Counted from the first letter of the stretch, positions 1 through 12,745 are shown. The stretch is DNA of 64,000 nucleotides from Brachionus plicatilis (GCA_010279815.1 QEOQ01000180.1:295770-359769), one strand, 5' to 3'. The notes: generated by a model not told the origin, from the letters alone. Program-made: numbers and translations.

Positions 1-426
1 ATATGGATATCTATTCGAATTTTATCCGGTTCGATTGAATTTGCCACATCGCCACATTTTTTGCGATCCGTTGAACCGGAATTTTTAACTTTAGTTAAGT
101 TGGCTAAATTTGGAATTTTATAGTTTTCTTCAATATTTACCCCATTTATCGACCTTATAGTCATTATATGGTAACAATGCATTTTTGCATTACAAGAACA
201 ACTTGGTTTAAAAATTTAAAAATAAAAAAATCTGAATAATTGTTTTCCATAATTTCTAAAATTACCCTAATAATTTTCGGTAAAAAACCTAAAAATGACT
301 AAAAAAGTGGAAATTCCACTTTTTAGATATTTGATTTTGCGGAAAATTTTTACTGTGAAAAAAAAGTTGCGGAATTCCGCCAAAAAATTTCCGCTTTCCG
401 CGTTTTAGGCACAACCGTAAAAAAAA

Positions 427-694
427 CAGAGTTGCTTAAAAGTCACAAGTCTCAAGTTAATTCCAAGTCCGGCCTTTTTTTTTCAAAAGTCCGACTAAAG
501 AATTTTTTTTCTTTTTCAAAGTCCAAGTCCAGGCTTTAAAATTTTGAATACTGAAGAAGAAATTTACGCTAAAATTGCAACAAAATTCTGATATTTGGCA
601 AATCTATTGCATTAGACAACCCAAGAGTATAAAGATTTTTTGATATGAAGCCTTATCTAGCAAATTTTTAAAAAAATTCTTTTAAACAACTCTG
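427..694 (+). mobile_element. hAT-type MITE, copy 1
   Basis: The two ends are inverted repeats: CAGAGTTGCTTAAAAG at the left matches the complement of CTTTTAAACAACTCTG at the right at 15 of 16 positions. A second copy at 56378-56656 is closely similar along its length and has a clean 8-bp target duplication. Here the flanks are GTAAAAAA on the right and GTA followed by a longer A-run on the left, which fits the same kind of duplication blurred by A-tract slippage. No reading frame is present, so this is a non-autonomous element. The CAGAG terminus fits the hAT end consensus (YARNG). Confidence 0.7.
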
Positions 695-867
695 GTAAAA
701 AAGTTATTCAAATTTCTCTGAATTGAAATGAAATGAACTTCACAACCACTCAAAAAGTAATTTGTTTGCAAGAAGTCATTTTGTTAAATGCAAGTAATTT
801 TGTTCTATGAAAGTATTTTGAGAAAAGTGGGATTTTTTGGCGATAAAAAAAGTAAAATTAGTGCTTG

Positions 868-2035
868 ACACTAGAAGTACCAAAAAAAAAATACTAGAAG
901 CACCAAACGGGGTCAAATGACTCTTTTTAAAATTAAAGATGTTTTAAGGCTTTATTCGAAAAAAAAATAAATTAAATTAATCATGTATCAATTTTAAATC
1001 ATCTAATAAAAAAAAAGATTCTGAAAAAAATTATTTCTCACATTTTTACAAATAATCACACGTTCCGTTGTACATTGACAGCATACTGATTTATTACAGT
1101 TTGTACAGATTAAATTAGCTTTAATATTGTTGCAAAGAAGAATTTGACACTTAACACGCTTTGGAGAACTGTTTTCTTGATCATCTAAACTTTGGACTCT
1201 TTTACGTACATTTTTAGGTGTTTGGGGTGCAGAATGGGTAGAATGGGAGTCATTTGACCCTTTTTAGTGCTTCTAGTAGTACAGTGGTGATTTGATAACA
1301 GTATTTTACGAAAAATTACGTAAAATACCGTAAATTAACCAAATTTTACCACATTTTACGTAAATTAACGTAAAATCCGAAAAGTGAAAAAGAAGTATTT
1401 ACGAAAAATTACGTAAATTTTCAGGATTTTGAGATAATTTTGGTAAAATTTAGTAAAATTAAAAACGGCCAATTCAAAATTCAAAATTTTTTGGAAAAAA
1501 TGTCTTTTTTTCCAAAAATCGAAAATTTAGGACTGTTTTTTTTTTTCATATATTGGTCAAAAAAATAGTTATTTTTAAAATTGTTATAAAAAAAGCTTTC
1601 TTAAATTTTCGATTTTTGGAAAAAAAGACATTTTTTCAAAAAATTTCGAATTTTGAATTGGCCGTTTTTGATTTTACCAAATTTTCCCAAAATAATCTCA
1701 AAATCCTGAAAATTTACGTAATTTTTCGTAAAAAAACTTCTTTTTCACTTTTCGGATTTTACGTTAATTTACGTAAAATGTGGTAAAATTTGGTTAATTT
1801 ACGGTATTTTACGTAATTTTTCGTAAAATACTATAATGAAATCACCACTGTATATAGTCAATTTAAAAAAATGAAGCATCATGTGGATATGTTAATATAA
1901 AATTTTTCAAAATTTAACTTTATTTAATGTTAACTTAAAAATTTCAAGTTTTAATATTTTCAGACTATTGAATTGTAACTTAGTAGAAAATCAAAAAGAG
2001 TCATTTTGACACCTTGGTGCTTCTTGTGTTAAAAT
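868..2035. mobile_element. piggyBac-like remnant with nested mariner MITE
   Basis: Related inverted ends of the form CTAGAAGCACCAAA...GGTCAAATGACTC occur near 870-930, 1240-1277 (inverted) and 1990-2033 (inverted). The last is followed by TTAA, the piggyBac target site. Between the first two, the minus strand stays open for about 80 codons (from 1260 down to about 1020) and encodes a Cys-rich tail with the pattern C-x4-C, C-x2-C, CC-x-C after a basic Ser-rich linker. This resembles the cysteine-rich C-terminus of piggyBac transposases; the catalytic core is missing. The segment is interrupted at 1280-1852 by a mariner-type MITE. The family assignment is inference from ends and Cys spacing. 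Confidence 0.4.
1282..1850. mobile_element. Mariner-type fold-back MITE (TA target)
   Basis: The element is an imperfect palindrome over nearly its whole length: the left arm beginning CAGTGGTGATTT is matched by the right arm ending AAATCACCACTG, with arms of about 270 bp and only scattered mismatches. It is bounded by TA on both sides (1280-1281 and 1851-1852), as expected for Tc1/mariner insertion, and its ends begin CAGT. Repeated ACGTAAAATTACGTAA-like motifs lie in each arm. No transposase is encoded; the 77-codon frame within it is incidental. The central part is shared with the fold-back element at 51531-51888. Confidence 0.75.
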
Positions 2036-2304
2036 AATTTAGGGTCATTTAAAATGATGTCTTTGATTTATTTGGTTGAACAGTCGTGACCACAAGATGG
2101 GTTGTTTGATTAAATTCGTGGGACATTTTCGAAAAAAAAAGTGTTTAATTTTTAAACTTAATTTTATTAATTTAAATTAATAATAAACTTGAAAAAAAAA
2201 AATCAATTAAATACTTTTGATAGATCAAAAAAAAAAATAAAAGAACATTTCTCTTTCTTAATAAAGCCCAAAAAAAAAAAAAAAAAAAATTCACAAGTTT
2301 ATAC

Positions 2305-2700
2305 AAATTTTATATATTTATTTATATATATATATATATATACTTTTATATAGCAGGAAAAATAGAGCAACGAATTTAAGCTTTTACTTAAAATTATCTA
2401 TTGATCGTCGTTTGTTCACGCATCTGATTCTGATTTATAAGAATTTGCATTAAAACCAATTCAAACAGGAAAAAGGATTAAAATTTGTAAGCCAACAAGA
2501 AGAGAAGAGAAGAAAAAAACGAACAGAGTGAAAAAAATGTGACAAAAAAACAAGCGTTTTGAATTTTTGAGAAAAAAAAGGAGAAGAAGAAGAAGAAGAA
2601 ACTTTATTAGAGAACTCTTATTTTTCATACTAAACGAGATAATTCGAGGACAACAACAACATAAACAACAACATCAACAACAACAACAACAAGAAAAATT
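2305..2700. repeat. Microsatellite cluster downstream of CBP
   Basis: This stretch downstream of the CBP stop codon contains a (TA)n run around 2325-2342, a GAA-rich run around 2578-2600 and a CAA-rich run around 2650-2695. It probably overlaps the 3' flank of the CBP transcript. A minus-strand AATAAA polyadenylation signal is seen at 2730-2735, about 80 nt past the stop. Confidence 0.6.
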
Positions 2701-2729
2701 GGCCGAAAAATAAGGACTCAGACTGCTCA

Positions 2730-2735
2730 TTTATT
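2730..2735 (-). terminator. Candidate polyadenylation signal of CBP
   Basis: AATAAA on the minus strand, 80 nt beyond the CBP stop codon, in sequence that abruptly becomes AT-rich. Confidence 0.4.
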
Positions 2736-2814
2736 TAATAAAAACGGAGAGCTGCAACAGCAAAATTCCAAAATTCAAATCTTTGCCAACTCTCAAGCCT
2801 ATTTGGCCAAGGCG

Positions 2815-5800
2815 TCAAAGATTGTCAGCAACTTGGGTCAACTTGTCGGTGGCCGTCTGATTCTGATTGTGTTGATTGGCCATGAGCAGTTGATTTGGCG
2901 ATGCCTGCAGCAGCATTTGATCCCTAGTCTGGCTCATGAGCTGGCCCTGATCGCCAACCTGGTGATAGCCCTGATGCTGCTGCATCATGGACGCCTGCTG
3001 CATGCCGCCCGCATGATACATCGGCCTCTGCATCATTTGCCCCTGCTGCTGCTGCTGCTGGACCATCACCCTCTGCTGCTGCGGGTTGATCTGCTGCCCG
3101 ACCAGTCTTTGCTGCAGCATTGGCTGCTGCTGCTGTATATACTGCTGGGACTGCTGTTGCATCACCATTGGCCTAGGCTGCTGTTGCTGCTGCTGCTGAA
3201 GCGGAATCTGCTGGTACCGATTTTGCATCGGCTGCTGACCATAGCCACTTTGATTCCACTGTTGTTGTTGTTGTTGTTGCTGTTGAGCTGCTATTTGCGG
3301 CTGCATATACTGCTGCTGTTGTTGCTGTTGTTGTTGTTGTTGCTGCTGATGATGATGTTGTTGCTGCTGTTGAACAATTTGGTTGAACAAATTTGGGCTT
3401 GACTGTTTGATTTCGATGAGTATTTGATTGCGTTCGATTGGCGTGCCGGCTTGTCTGTATCGTTGTATGAGTTTGGCGTCTATTTCGCGCTGTTGTTGCT
3501 GCTGCTGCTGTTGGGCATATGGTTGCTGTTGTTGTACAGGAGGTGGTGGCGGCTGTGTGGACTGTACTTGGGACATGGATGCTGATTGAGGTGGCTGACC
3601 TAATGGCGGAGTGGACTGCGCTGCATACTGATGATGATGATGTTGTTGTTGCTGCTGCTGCTGCTGCTGCACCAGCGGCTGGTTGTTCGGCATCACTCTG
3701 CCATAGGCTTGAGTAGAGGTCGTCTGCCAGCTAGCTTGGTCGGTGCCATTGTCATACATGGGCGGATTGGGCGTCGTTTGTCTATACTGGCCCACAGACC
3801 TCGGCTGCTGCTGCTGCTGCATTGGTGCCGCCTTGCCCGGACTATTAACAATGGCGGTGTGCGATTGAGCACCCGTGGGTCCATAGTTGCCATAGTTACC
3901 ATTGGACAAGTTAACACCTGACTGTGACATGTGCATTAGATTTGCTTGGACTGGCTGTGCTGATTGTGGTTGTTGGTGAAATTGAGGCTGTGATTGAGCG
4001 TGATGGAGTGGCGGAGCGTAGTGAGCATGTTGATGAGGATGATGATGATGAGCGCTTGTTTTGCCATGAGCCATGCTGGTCATCTTAGGGCTTTGATTGT
4101 CGGCGGCGGCGGTGGGACCGGGAGTGGCCGGCTGGTCTTTGGGAGATGAGGGCGCCTGGTGAACGGCCGCCGATGAGCCGCTTTGTCTAAACGTTTTGTT
4201 CATCATGAGCATGCGGCGCCTTTCGGCCTGGCTGTTGAAGGCGCGCTGTTGCTTCAGCTTTAGTTTAATGGTGTTACAAAATGGCACTTGACAATGCTCG
4301 TCCTTGCACAGCTTGGCATGAAATATGCACAACGCGAACAATTGACGACAGTGATCGCACTGATTAGTCTTGTACTTTTGACACTGTCTCGAGTGTTGTA
4401 TAACTCGTTTGAATTGAATGCATTTAGTGAGCGTGCAGTTGGCATTGCGACAATGCACGGCATGGATCAGCGTGGACACGTACATGTCAATCGTTGGCTT
4501 TGACTTGCCCGATTTGACGTCTATTTTTGAGTCGGTCTTTTTGGCCGCGTCCGGCTCATTGGACGCCGGCTGACCGGCCAACAATTTTTCCATTTTGTGC
4601 TCGTGTCCTCCCTTGGTCTCAAAACAATCGAAACACAAATCAAAATCGTCACAGACCAAACAGTGATAGCGCGTCTCCATTTGACACTTGCACTTGTTGC
4701 ACGTGTACACAAACTTTTCGCTATTTTGATTATGCAACTCGTACAAAAGCGCCAATGTGGAATATTTAGCGCGTCTAAGCGACGAGAACTCGTGATGTTT
4801 GTCGCGTGCAAAATTCAAAAATTCATCGCGACCGTTCATTAGATCGCACGATATGGCCGGATCCTTGTCCACAATGGGTCCCATTTGAACCACTTGTTTG
4901 GCGTCCAATAGCCTAATCACAAAAAATACTTCTTTATGCTTTTCCATGATGCCGAGTATTTTGCTCAACAAGTCGGTGCACGACGAGCCCACCTTTTTGG
5001 CGCTCTTTCTCTGCGACATCTTCGATTTAATGTTCTTTTTTTTCTGCTGCTGCTGCTGTTGCTGCTGCTGCTGATGATGGTGTTGAACGCTGAGGGTTTT
5101 TTTTTTGCCATTAACACTAGTGTCCTTGGCATCGAGCGGTTCGTTAGCAACGGTCACGTGATCGTCGAGCAGCGAACTAAAGTCGTCGTTGGCGGCGGCC
5201 ATGGCGGCCTCGGCCTCCTCTTTGCGTCGCCTCTCCTCCTCCTGTTCGCTCTCGCGTATACAATCCTCGAGAACGTTTGGCCAAAAGTCGCCCTCAAAGT
5301 ACGGTATGTCCATGGGCGTTTTGACGCCGTTCTCGATCGCGTCCCTGTATATGTCCTTGTAGTCGATGACCACGCGTTCAATGATGCCCTTGTCGAGCAT
5401 TTTTTTGTACCAGTCCTGGAGTCGTTTTGGCTTGGGCACCTTTTGTTCGACGGGATGACAATGAAATATGTAGTCGTCGCCCTCGGACGGCGGACAAGCC
5501 CAAATGTGCGCCCACTGAAAGCCCTGTCGCTTGGCGTAGTCCAAGTAGCCGATGAGCAGCTCGTGGTAGACGTTGGTGCGCAGTTCCTTGGGACGAAAAA
5601 AGAACACCGAGTCCAGGTAGGAGATGTAGACGCGGCGCGTGTTCGGATGGGCCACTTCGGAGCCGTACTCTTGGACGTGCATGCCGAAAAAGCAGACATC
5701 GGCGCCGTCTATGTGCTCGAAGGCGAATATGGCTTTGGTGCGAAAGGCGAATTGTTCGACGAGTTCGCCGTCGAAGCGGTTCTTCATCATGGCCTTGACC

Positions 5801-8594
5801 TCGCACTGTTTGTCAATGGAGGACAGAATTCGGATGGTCACGTGACCGGTTTGGGCGCGCAAATGCGCATCGCTGTCCGTCGCCGACTTCAAGTACGAGT
5901 TGACTCGATTTTCTAAAAAATCGCCCAATTGCGTGCGCTGCAGTTTGGCGGCGCAAAAACGGTTGTCTTTTTTGGCGCCGGGCGATTGACGTCGTCGCAT
6001 ACACGTCTCGCACACAAATTTGCTGAATATTTGCTCCATGTACAAGGCGCATATTTGGTGCCATTTGCGGCCACAGTCGGCACAGTCGACAAATTGTTCG
6101 GGCTCTTCGTGATCGTTTTTCATTTGAACAAAAAGGCTTTTTTTGACGTCGAGCAGCGGCTGAGTGGGATCGTCGCCAATGGGCACTGTGTCGCCGGCGC
6201 CCCCGCTCGACTTGCTCGACTCGAAACACTTCATGCAATAGGTGTACTTGTCACAGTTGACGTTGGGCCGCGTTTGATCGGTGTTATTGTACAAATAGTA
6301 GATGGCGTCGCGCGCTATCGTGCAACACATTTGATTGCCGTAGCAGAAGAGGACCTGGGGCGAAAATGTGTACTGTTGACCGCAACAGTAGCCCATGTCG
6401 TGCATGGCCGAGTCGATGCGCGACGAAAATATCTCGGACAGTTTGGTGCAGTTTTTGTACACTTTGGATGTTTTTTTGTTATAGAGCCAAGCGTTGTTGA
6501 ACATGAGCCACATGTCGTCGACGAACTCTTGCGGATTTGAGTACACGCCATCGGTCAACTTTTGACGCACTGTCGACAAATCCATCGGTCGTTTAACTAT
6601 GCTGAAATAGTCGTGCAAGCCGAGACGTTCCGGATCGACCGGTTCGAGAAATGCCCAGGCGTCCGCGTCGCCCGCCACCGCGTCCAATATGGGCAGCAAC
6701 TTTTCGCTAAGGTACTCGGCCGGAAATTTAATGAGCGGCTTATTGTTTGCGTCCTTGGTCGTGGTCGCTACGGTATTGGTGGCGTCGACCGACGACGAAG
6801 ACGATGACGACGAACTGGACGCGGTGGCCGACGAGCTCGTGTCGCTGGTCGGCTCGGGCTTAACGTCGGCCTCTTTTTTTATTTCGAGTTTAACCTCGGC
6901 CGGCAACGGTTCGTCCTTGACCTCCGGTTCTTGTTTTATTTGAGTTGTGACGGCGGTAGTGGCCGCTTTTATGGACGAGGGCGCTACTTTGTTGGGCGGA
7001 CCGTCGTTGCCGGCCGACAAGTCCGGGTTGTACGCGTTCAACGGGTTTAGCTGTGTATGAAAATCGTTTGTTTTGGTGTCGCCGCTTGTTTGACGTTGAT
7101 GAGCGGCGGTAGGAACGGCGGCGGTGTTTGTGGCAGTGGTGGCCGAGGCGTTGTTGCGTCTGTCCTCGAATTCTTTTTGTATTTTGTAGATGCGTTCGGC
7201 CAGCAGATGAAAGTAGTCCTCTTGATTTTCGGCCTGGTCGTACATTTCGTATTCGGTGCGTATGGCATAGTTGACAAGGTTGGTGAGACGCGGGTCAGTG
7301 TAAATTTTGGTGTCCTGTGTGGGAAATATGGTCTGGACTATTTTTTGTATGAGGTGTTTGCGCATGTCGGTGGTGATTTTTTCGTGCCACGGCTTGTTGG
7401 TGCGCGGCTGCTGCGGCTGCTGCTGGAGCAGGTTGATGGGCGGACGCGATTGACCTTGACCTTGACCTTGAGCGGCGGCCTCGAGTCCAACACTCGGCTG
7501 AATGGTCTGCTGGCGCAGTGGAGTGCACACGGGACAGTCCTGTTTGTTGCAGTTTTTCCAATGGGCGATTATTTGACGCGAGGAGGCGCAGTGGGCTCGC
7601 GTGCAATTGCGGCCCTCGTTACACTGGGTCAAGTGGCCGAGCACCTCTTTCATGGTGGCACAATGGGGCACGTTGCACACGCGCTCCGGATGCTGCGAGC
7701 ATTTGTGCGCGTGCAGCAGCAACACCAGCTGCTGTTGGATCAGCTTGCGTTTCTCCTGTTCGTTCACCGAGTTCAGCTGGCCCTGGGCCGGCGGCGGCGG
7801 TCCCGCTTGCGTCTGAGCTGCCGGCCCCGTCGCCGCCTGCTGCTGTTGCGGCATCGGCTGGCTCTGATACTGAACAGGCGCTGGGTACTGCTGGTACTGC
7901 TGGTAGGGCTGCTGTGCGGCCATTTGGCTACTGTTTACTAAATTGGCTCGCGGCGCGGCATAGGCCGGCCGGCTCAGGGTCTGCTGGTCGGGGGCGGCCG
8001 CGCGTATGCCTGCCGCGTACGAGTTACTGTTTGCGAGACGGTTTTGGTTGACTTGGATTTGGTGGGGCCGGCCGATGGGCAGCTGGGCCGGGGCGCCCGC
8101 GTTGGCGGCGGGCGGCGGCGCGTACCGGACCGCTTGCGGGTTGGCGGCCGTCGAGTGCTGGCCGTTCGGCTGCAGCATTATGTTTATGTTGTTTATGTTG
8201 ACGTTGCTCACGTTGTGGAAGGTGGTGTTCATGGCGGACGGCTGGAGCTGGGAGGCCGGGTTGGCCGGCGCTTGCTGCTGGCCGCCGTTGCGCACCGCCT
8301 GTCCGCCGCCGCTCTGCATGCTCGGCGAGCTCACCGAGTACTGCTGGCCGTGCATGTAGCCCGACTGGCCGCCCGGTATTATCTTCAGGTACATTTGGCC
8401 CGACTGGTCGCTCTTGTTCTGCGATTGGTCATCGCTTGGTGCGCCGCCCCCGCCCAGGATCTCGTCCGGCAGCAAGCTCTCGATCAGGTTGACGTCGGAC
8501 GACTCCGACATCTGCGTGCTGTACATGGCCGCGCTCTGGCTGGTCGCTTGGTTGGCGCCGATTTTGGGCCGCTTGTTCGGCGGACCCGCGTCCA
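2815..8594 (-). CDS. CREBBP: CBP/p300 histone acetyltransferase, 5' end in assembly gap
   Basis: This is the transcriptional coactivator CBP/p300 (Drosophila nejire), a nuclear lysine acetyltransferase. Numbering from the first in-frame Met at 8526, the domains are TAZ1 (about 252-337), KIX (378-460), bromodomain (598-710), RING/PHD (712-845), the KAT core with CoA-site residues Trp1009 (HIWACPPSEGDDY) and Tyr1040 (LQDWYKKML), a Lys/Gln/His-rich loop where the autoinhibitory loop belongs, ZZ (1270-1312), TAZ2 (1346-1425) and a NCBD-like helix set (1675-1715) in a long polyQ tail. The frame stays open upstream of 8526 for 22 more codons, including GPPNKRPKI, which matches the extreme N-terminus of vertebrate CBP. 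The true start therefore lies just inside the gap and 8526 is internal. The 5.8-kb frame has no introns and is far richer in GC than anything nearby. Confidence 0.97.
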
Positions 8595-9414
8595 NNNNNN
8601 NNNNNNNNNNNNNNNNNNNNNNNNNNNNNNNNNNNNNNNNNNNNNNNNNNNNNNNNNNNNNNNNNNNNNNNNNNNNNNNNNNNNNNNNNNNNNNNNNNNN
8701 NNNNNNNNNNNNNNNNNNNNNNNNNNNNNNNNNNNNNNNNNNNNNNNNNNNNNNNNNNNNNNNNNNNNNNNNNNNNNNNNNNNNNNNNNNNNNNNNNNNN
8801 NNNNNNNNNNNNNNNNNNNNNNNNNNNNNNNNNNNNNNNNNNNNNNNNNNNNNNNNNNNNNNNNNNNNNNNNNNNNNNNNNNNNNNNNNNNNNNNNNNNN
8901 NNNNNNNNNNNNNNNNNNNNNNNNNNNNNNNNNNNNNNNNNNNNNNNNNNNNNNNNNNNNNNNNNNNNNNNNNNNNNNNNNNNNNNNNNNNNNNNNNNNN
9001 NNNNNNNNNNNNNNNNNNNNNNNNNNNNNNNNNNNNNNNNNNNNNNNNNNNNNNNNNNNNNNNNNNNNNNNNNNNNNNNNNNNNNNNNNNNNNNNNNNNN
9101 NNNNNNNNNNNNNNNNNNNNNNNNNNNNNNNNNNNNNNNNNNNNNNNNNNNNNNNNNNNNNNNNNNNNNNNNNNNNNNNNNNNNNNNNNNNNNNNNNNNN
9201 NNNNNNNNNNNNNNNNNNNNNNNNNNNNNNNNNNNNNNNNNNNNNNNNNNNNNNNNNNNNNNNNNNNNNNNNNNNNNNNNNNNNNNNNNNNNNNNNNNNN
9301 NNNNNNNNNNNNNNNNNNNNNNNNNNNNNNNNNNNNNNNNNNNNNNNNNNNNNNNNNNNNNNNNNNNNNNNNNNNNNNNNNNNNNNNNNNNNNNNNNNNN
9401 NNNNNNNNNNNNNN
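8595..9414. other. Assembly gap (820 N)
   Basis: The run of N removes the first codons, the promoter and the 5' UTR of the CBP gene. Frames that appear to run through it are artefacts. Confidence 1.
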
Positions 9415-12400
9415 TTCTTTACATTTTACCTTTAAATTTAAAAATTAAATAGTCTTGTCTACTTTTGATTTTTTTTGTTGATTTTGAGTTTTATAGATGT
9501 TGAAAAAAAATTATTTACCTAATGAAAAAATGTTTTGAATTTTTGTTTTTGGTAAATTTTTTTTTCCTTTTAAATTTGTCGGCCTTGTTAATTTACTTGA
9601 AATTAAAAAAATTGGCGTAATTTGAAAATTGATTTAAAAAAGTTTAATTCATTGAATATTTTGAACAATGATTTAGAATTATTTATAAATTAATTTTAGT
9701 TTTTTCATGTAAACTTAACTGTATTTTTATCATTTAAGGATTTATTTAACAAAAAAAAAATCAGCCTTATAGGCCTTAAAAAAAGTAAGCTCATATTTAA
9801 AGAAAAAATTCGAAATTAAAAGTTATAGCATAAACCAGAGAGTAAAATAGATCTGACGTTAAATCATTGCAAAATTTATAATTTTAAATTTTTTAACGCC
9901 AAAGAACGTTTTTATTATTAAAAAAAATTAAAAAATAATTCGTCCAATTTGGCAAACTCTAATTTTATAATAAATGATATTTCATTTTATTCATGGACGT
10001 AATCAAATATATCCATTTTCGAATTATTTGAATTTAGTTTTATAACAATTTGAGTAAATTTCCTAGAAATTTGGTAATTTTACCTAAAATAACAAAACTT
10101 AAAAATAATAAAATTACCAATTTTTTTTATTTTTTCAAATATTACTAAAAATACTTTTTCTGACCTTTTCAATTGTACTCAAAATCAGCAGATTTCCAGT
10201 AAATATTTTTGAATTGTTTTAATTTCGCGAGATTTTAAGTTAAGTGAATTTTTTAAAATCATTACTATTTTTTTCTGAGTTTTTGAGAATCTAGCTTACA
10301 TAAAACTTTCTACTATTGTAGTTATATGGAAGATAAATAGATAAGTATGTTTGTCCTAGGTTAAAGTTAATAATATAATTATTATTTAATTGATTTTTTA
10401 TTCAAACACACTATTTGGCATTATTCATTGATTATTATTGGATTTAAGATACGGAAAATTCAAAATGAGTACGTTACATAGAGAATTTTGTCGATATTTT
10501 TTAAATTTATAATTTTATTTGTGAAAAAACAACTCTCATTTCTTAAATTTCCACAATTTTTTATTAAAATTCTGAAAAATAAGCAATGTTTTAGGTTTGA
10601 AGAATCCAATTTTTGAGTATTTTCACTACAAAATTACTATTTTTACACATTTTTTAATAATTTTTTCTATTTTTTAATGCAAAAAAGTATATTCGGATCG
10701 ATATTGTATCCCCAGAATACATGCGAGTATACATCTTGCGATAACTCAAGGTTTAATTCGAAAATAATTTACAGATTAGATTTAAATGAACGGTTCATTA
10801 AAAATATTCCTGTTAATAAAATTATTTATATTTTTTTTAGCCTCATAAGTGTTCCAATTTGATTTTTATTTGCATTCTGGTGATATTTAAATTATCCGAA
10901 TTTAAGGAAAAAATCCGTAAAATTTATTCTTGAATCTAAAAATATCCTTAAAAAAAATTGATTTAAAATATATTATTTGTATTCGATGATACATAATGTT
11001 TGCTCTAATTAATTTCCAAAAAATAAGTTAATGGAAGATTAATGAAAAATTTTCAAATTTGTTTTCCTTTTTATTCCTTTCACATACATTTTAGTGAATG
11101 CTTAATTGAAATTTTTTTAACTTTAAATAAAAAATAAAAATTTGCTTCTAGATTAAAAAAATTAAGCAAAATTTATTTTATTTTAAAAATATAAAACATT
11201 TTTGGCAATTTCTAAAAACGAATGTTTATTTCAAATAAGTTTAGAGTATAATTATAACTCTCTTAAAAAATATGAATTTTTTTCAATATCTAAAATTGCT
11301 TTTTCTTCCTATTCAAATCTTATAAAATTTTAAATAATTCAAATGATAATAAAAACTTTTCAAACCTGAAAATAAAAACTTCATCTGATAGAATGATTCG
11401 AGCCTGATATTTAAGATACTTAGCAAACAAACATTTAAATTTTAAAATTTTTTCTCTTAAAACAATAAATATATTAATTTTTAATAATTTACATATGTTT
11501 TAAACTGTCAAATATTTATTAATTTAATTGAATATATCATTTCCTCTTATGTTTCTAAACCCTTAAATTTTTTATATTTTGGATAATCTTTTGTCTGAAA
11601 ACTCGTATTGGATATTTTTTTTAGATTCTTAAAAATTTAAATTAAAAAAATATCTTAGCCTATCTAAAAAATAAGCCTTTGACTCTTGTTTTTAACTTTT
11701 CTGAAATTCTTCTTTTTGATATCATATAAATACATGTGCTGAAATTTCAAAATACCTAAAAAATCGAAATAAAACTATTATGTTGATTTAATTTAACTCC
11801 TATATGACAGAATTTTTTTATCTTGTATAAATTAACTTTAAATAGAGAACATAAACCTGAAATTTAACAAATACATGTAAAAATTCATATTCGTTTACAT
11901 TTATCTTTTTATTATAATTTTACCTTAAATTGTGTTTATATATGTCTAGATTTAGGTACCGTAAAACTTGTATAATAATTATTTACAAAAGTAAAAATTT
12001 TTCTAAATAAGACAAAATATTTCTGAATTTAATTAATGGCATTTTAAACTTAAACATAAATTTAAATTTGGCATTAATATATTGTCATGAAATTTTTCTT
12101 TTTTTTTTTAGAATTTTTTAAAACCAACTTTTTCTTTTGACATTAAACAAAACAACCAAAATAAGTTTCTTAGATCGACATATTTTGATAAATAATACCA
12201 ATATTTACTAATTCAATTTTTCATTTGCGATTTCAATACCAAAAAATAGAAGATTAAAAGAAGAATAAAAAAATCAGGTTCAATTTGACTTTGATTTTTA
12301 ATTTTAAAAAAAATATTTAATTCTTTAATTCAAATCAAATATAAAGATTGGTTTTGACAAGCAGGAATTTCAATTTTATTTCTAAAAATAAAATAATATT

Positions 12401-12716
12401 AGATAAAAAATAAAATTTATTGATTACTTAAGAACAAAAACAAAAATTTTATTTTTTAATTCCAAATTGCATCTAGTTTGAATATCAATGTATATATTTT
12501 TTTTTCTTAAATTATTACAAATTATCAATAAAAAGTTGAAAATATATCGTTTCGCTGATTATTTATAAATTTTAAACTTAATTTAATCAATTTATTTTTT
12601 AACTAAATGAATGAATTCAGATGAAGATATTAGTTGTGAATTAATTACATGATACATTATTTGAATTCTTATTGAATTCAATGAAAAATTTAAACCAAGT
12701 TTTTTTTTTAATGATC
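9415..12716. other. AT-rich intergenic stretch, no gene seen
   Basis: No reading frame, RNA gene or clear repeat could be supported here; the sequence is extremely AT-rich with many A/T homopolymers. It may include upstream regulatory DNA or 5' UTR introns of CBP, but nothing in the sequence shows this directly. Confidence 0.5.
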
Positions 12717-12722
12717 TTTATT
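12717..12722 (-). terminator. Candidate polyadenylation signal of Tyr-rich protein gene
   Basis: AATAAA on the minus strand, 24 nt past the stop codon of the tyrosine-rich secreted protein gene. Confidence 0.45.
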
Positions 12723-12745
12723 ATATGCTAAAAATACATTTTTTT

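Noticed and set aside
1553..1786. 77-codon plus-strand frame
   Set aside because: It lies in the right half of a palindromic MITE and has only low-complexity Phe/Lys composition.
2803..3402. Leu/His-rich 199-codon plus-strand frame
   Set aside because: It is the antisense reading of the CBP polyglutamine tail; CAG/CAA runs give poly-Leu and poly-Cys frames on the other strand.
8044..9448. Two plus-strand frames running through the N gap
   Set aside because: Most of their length is unknown bases, and the rest is antisense to the CBP N-terminus.
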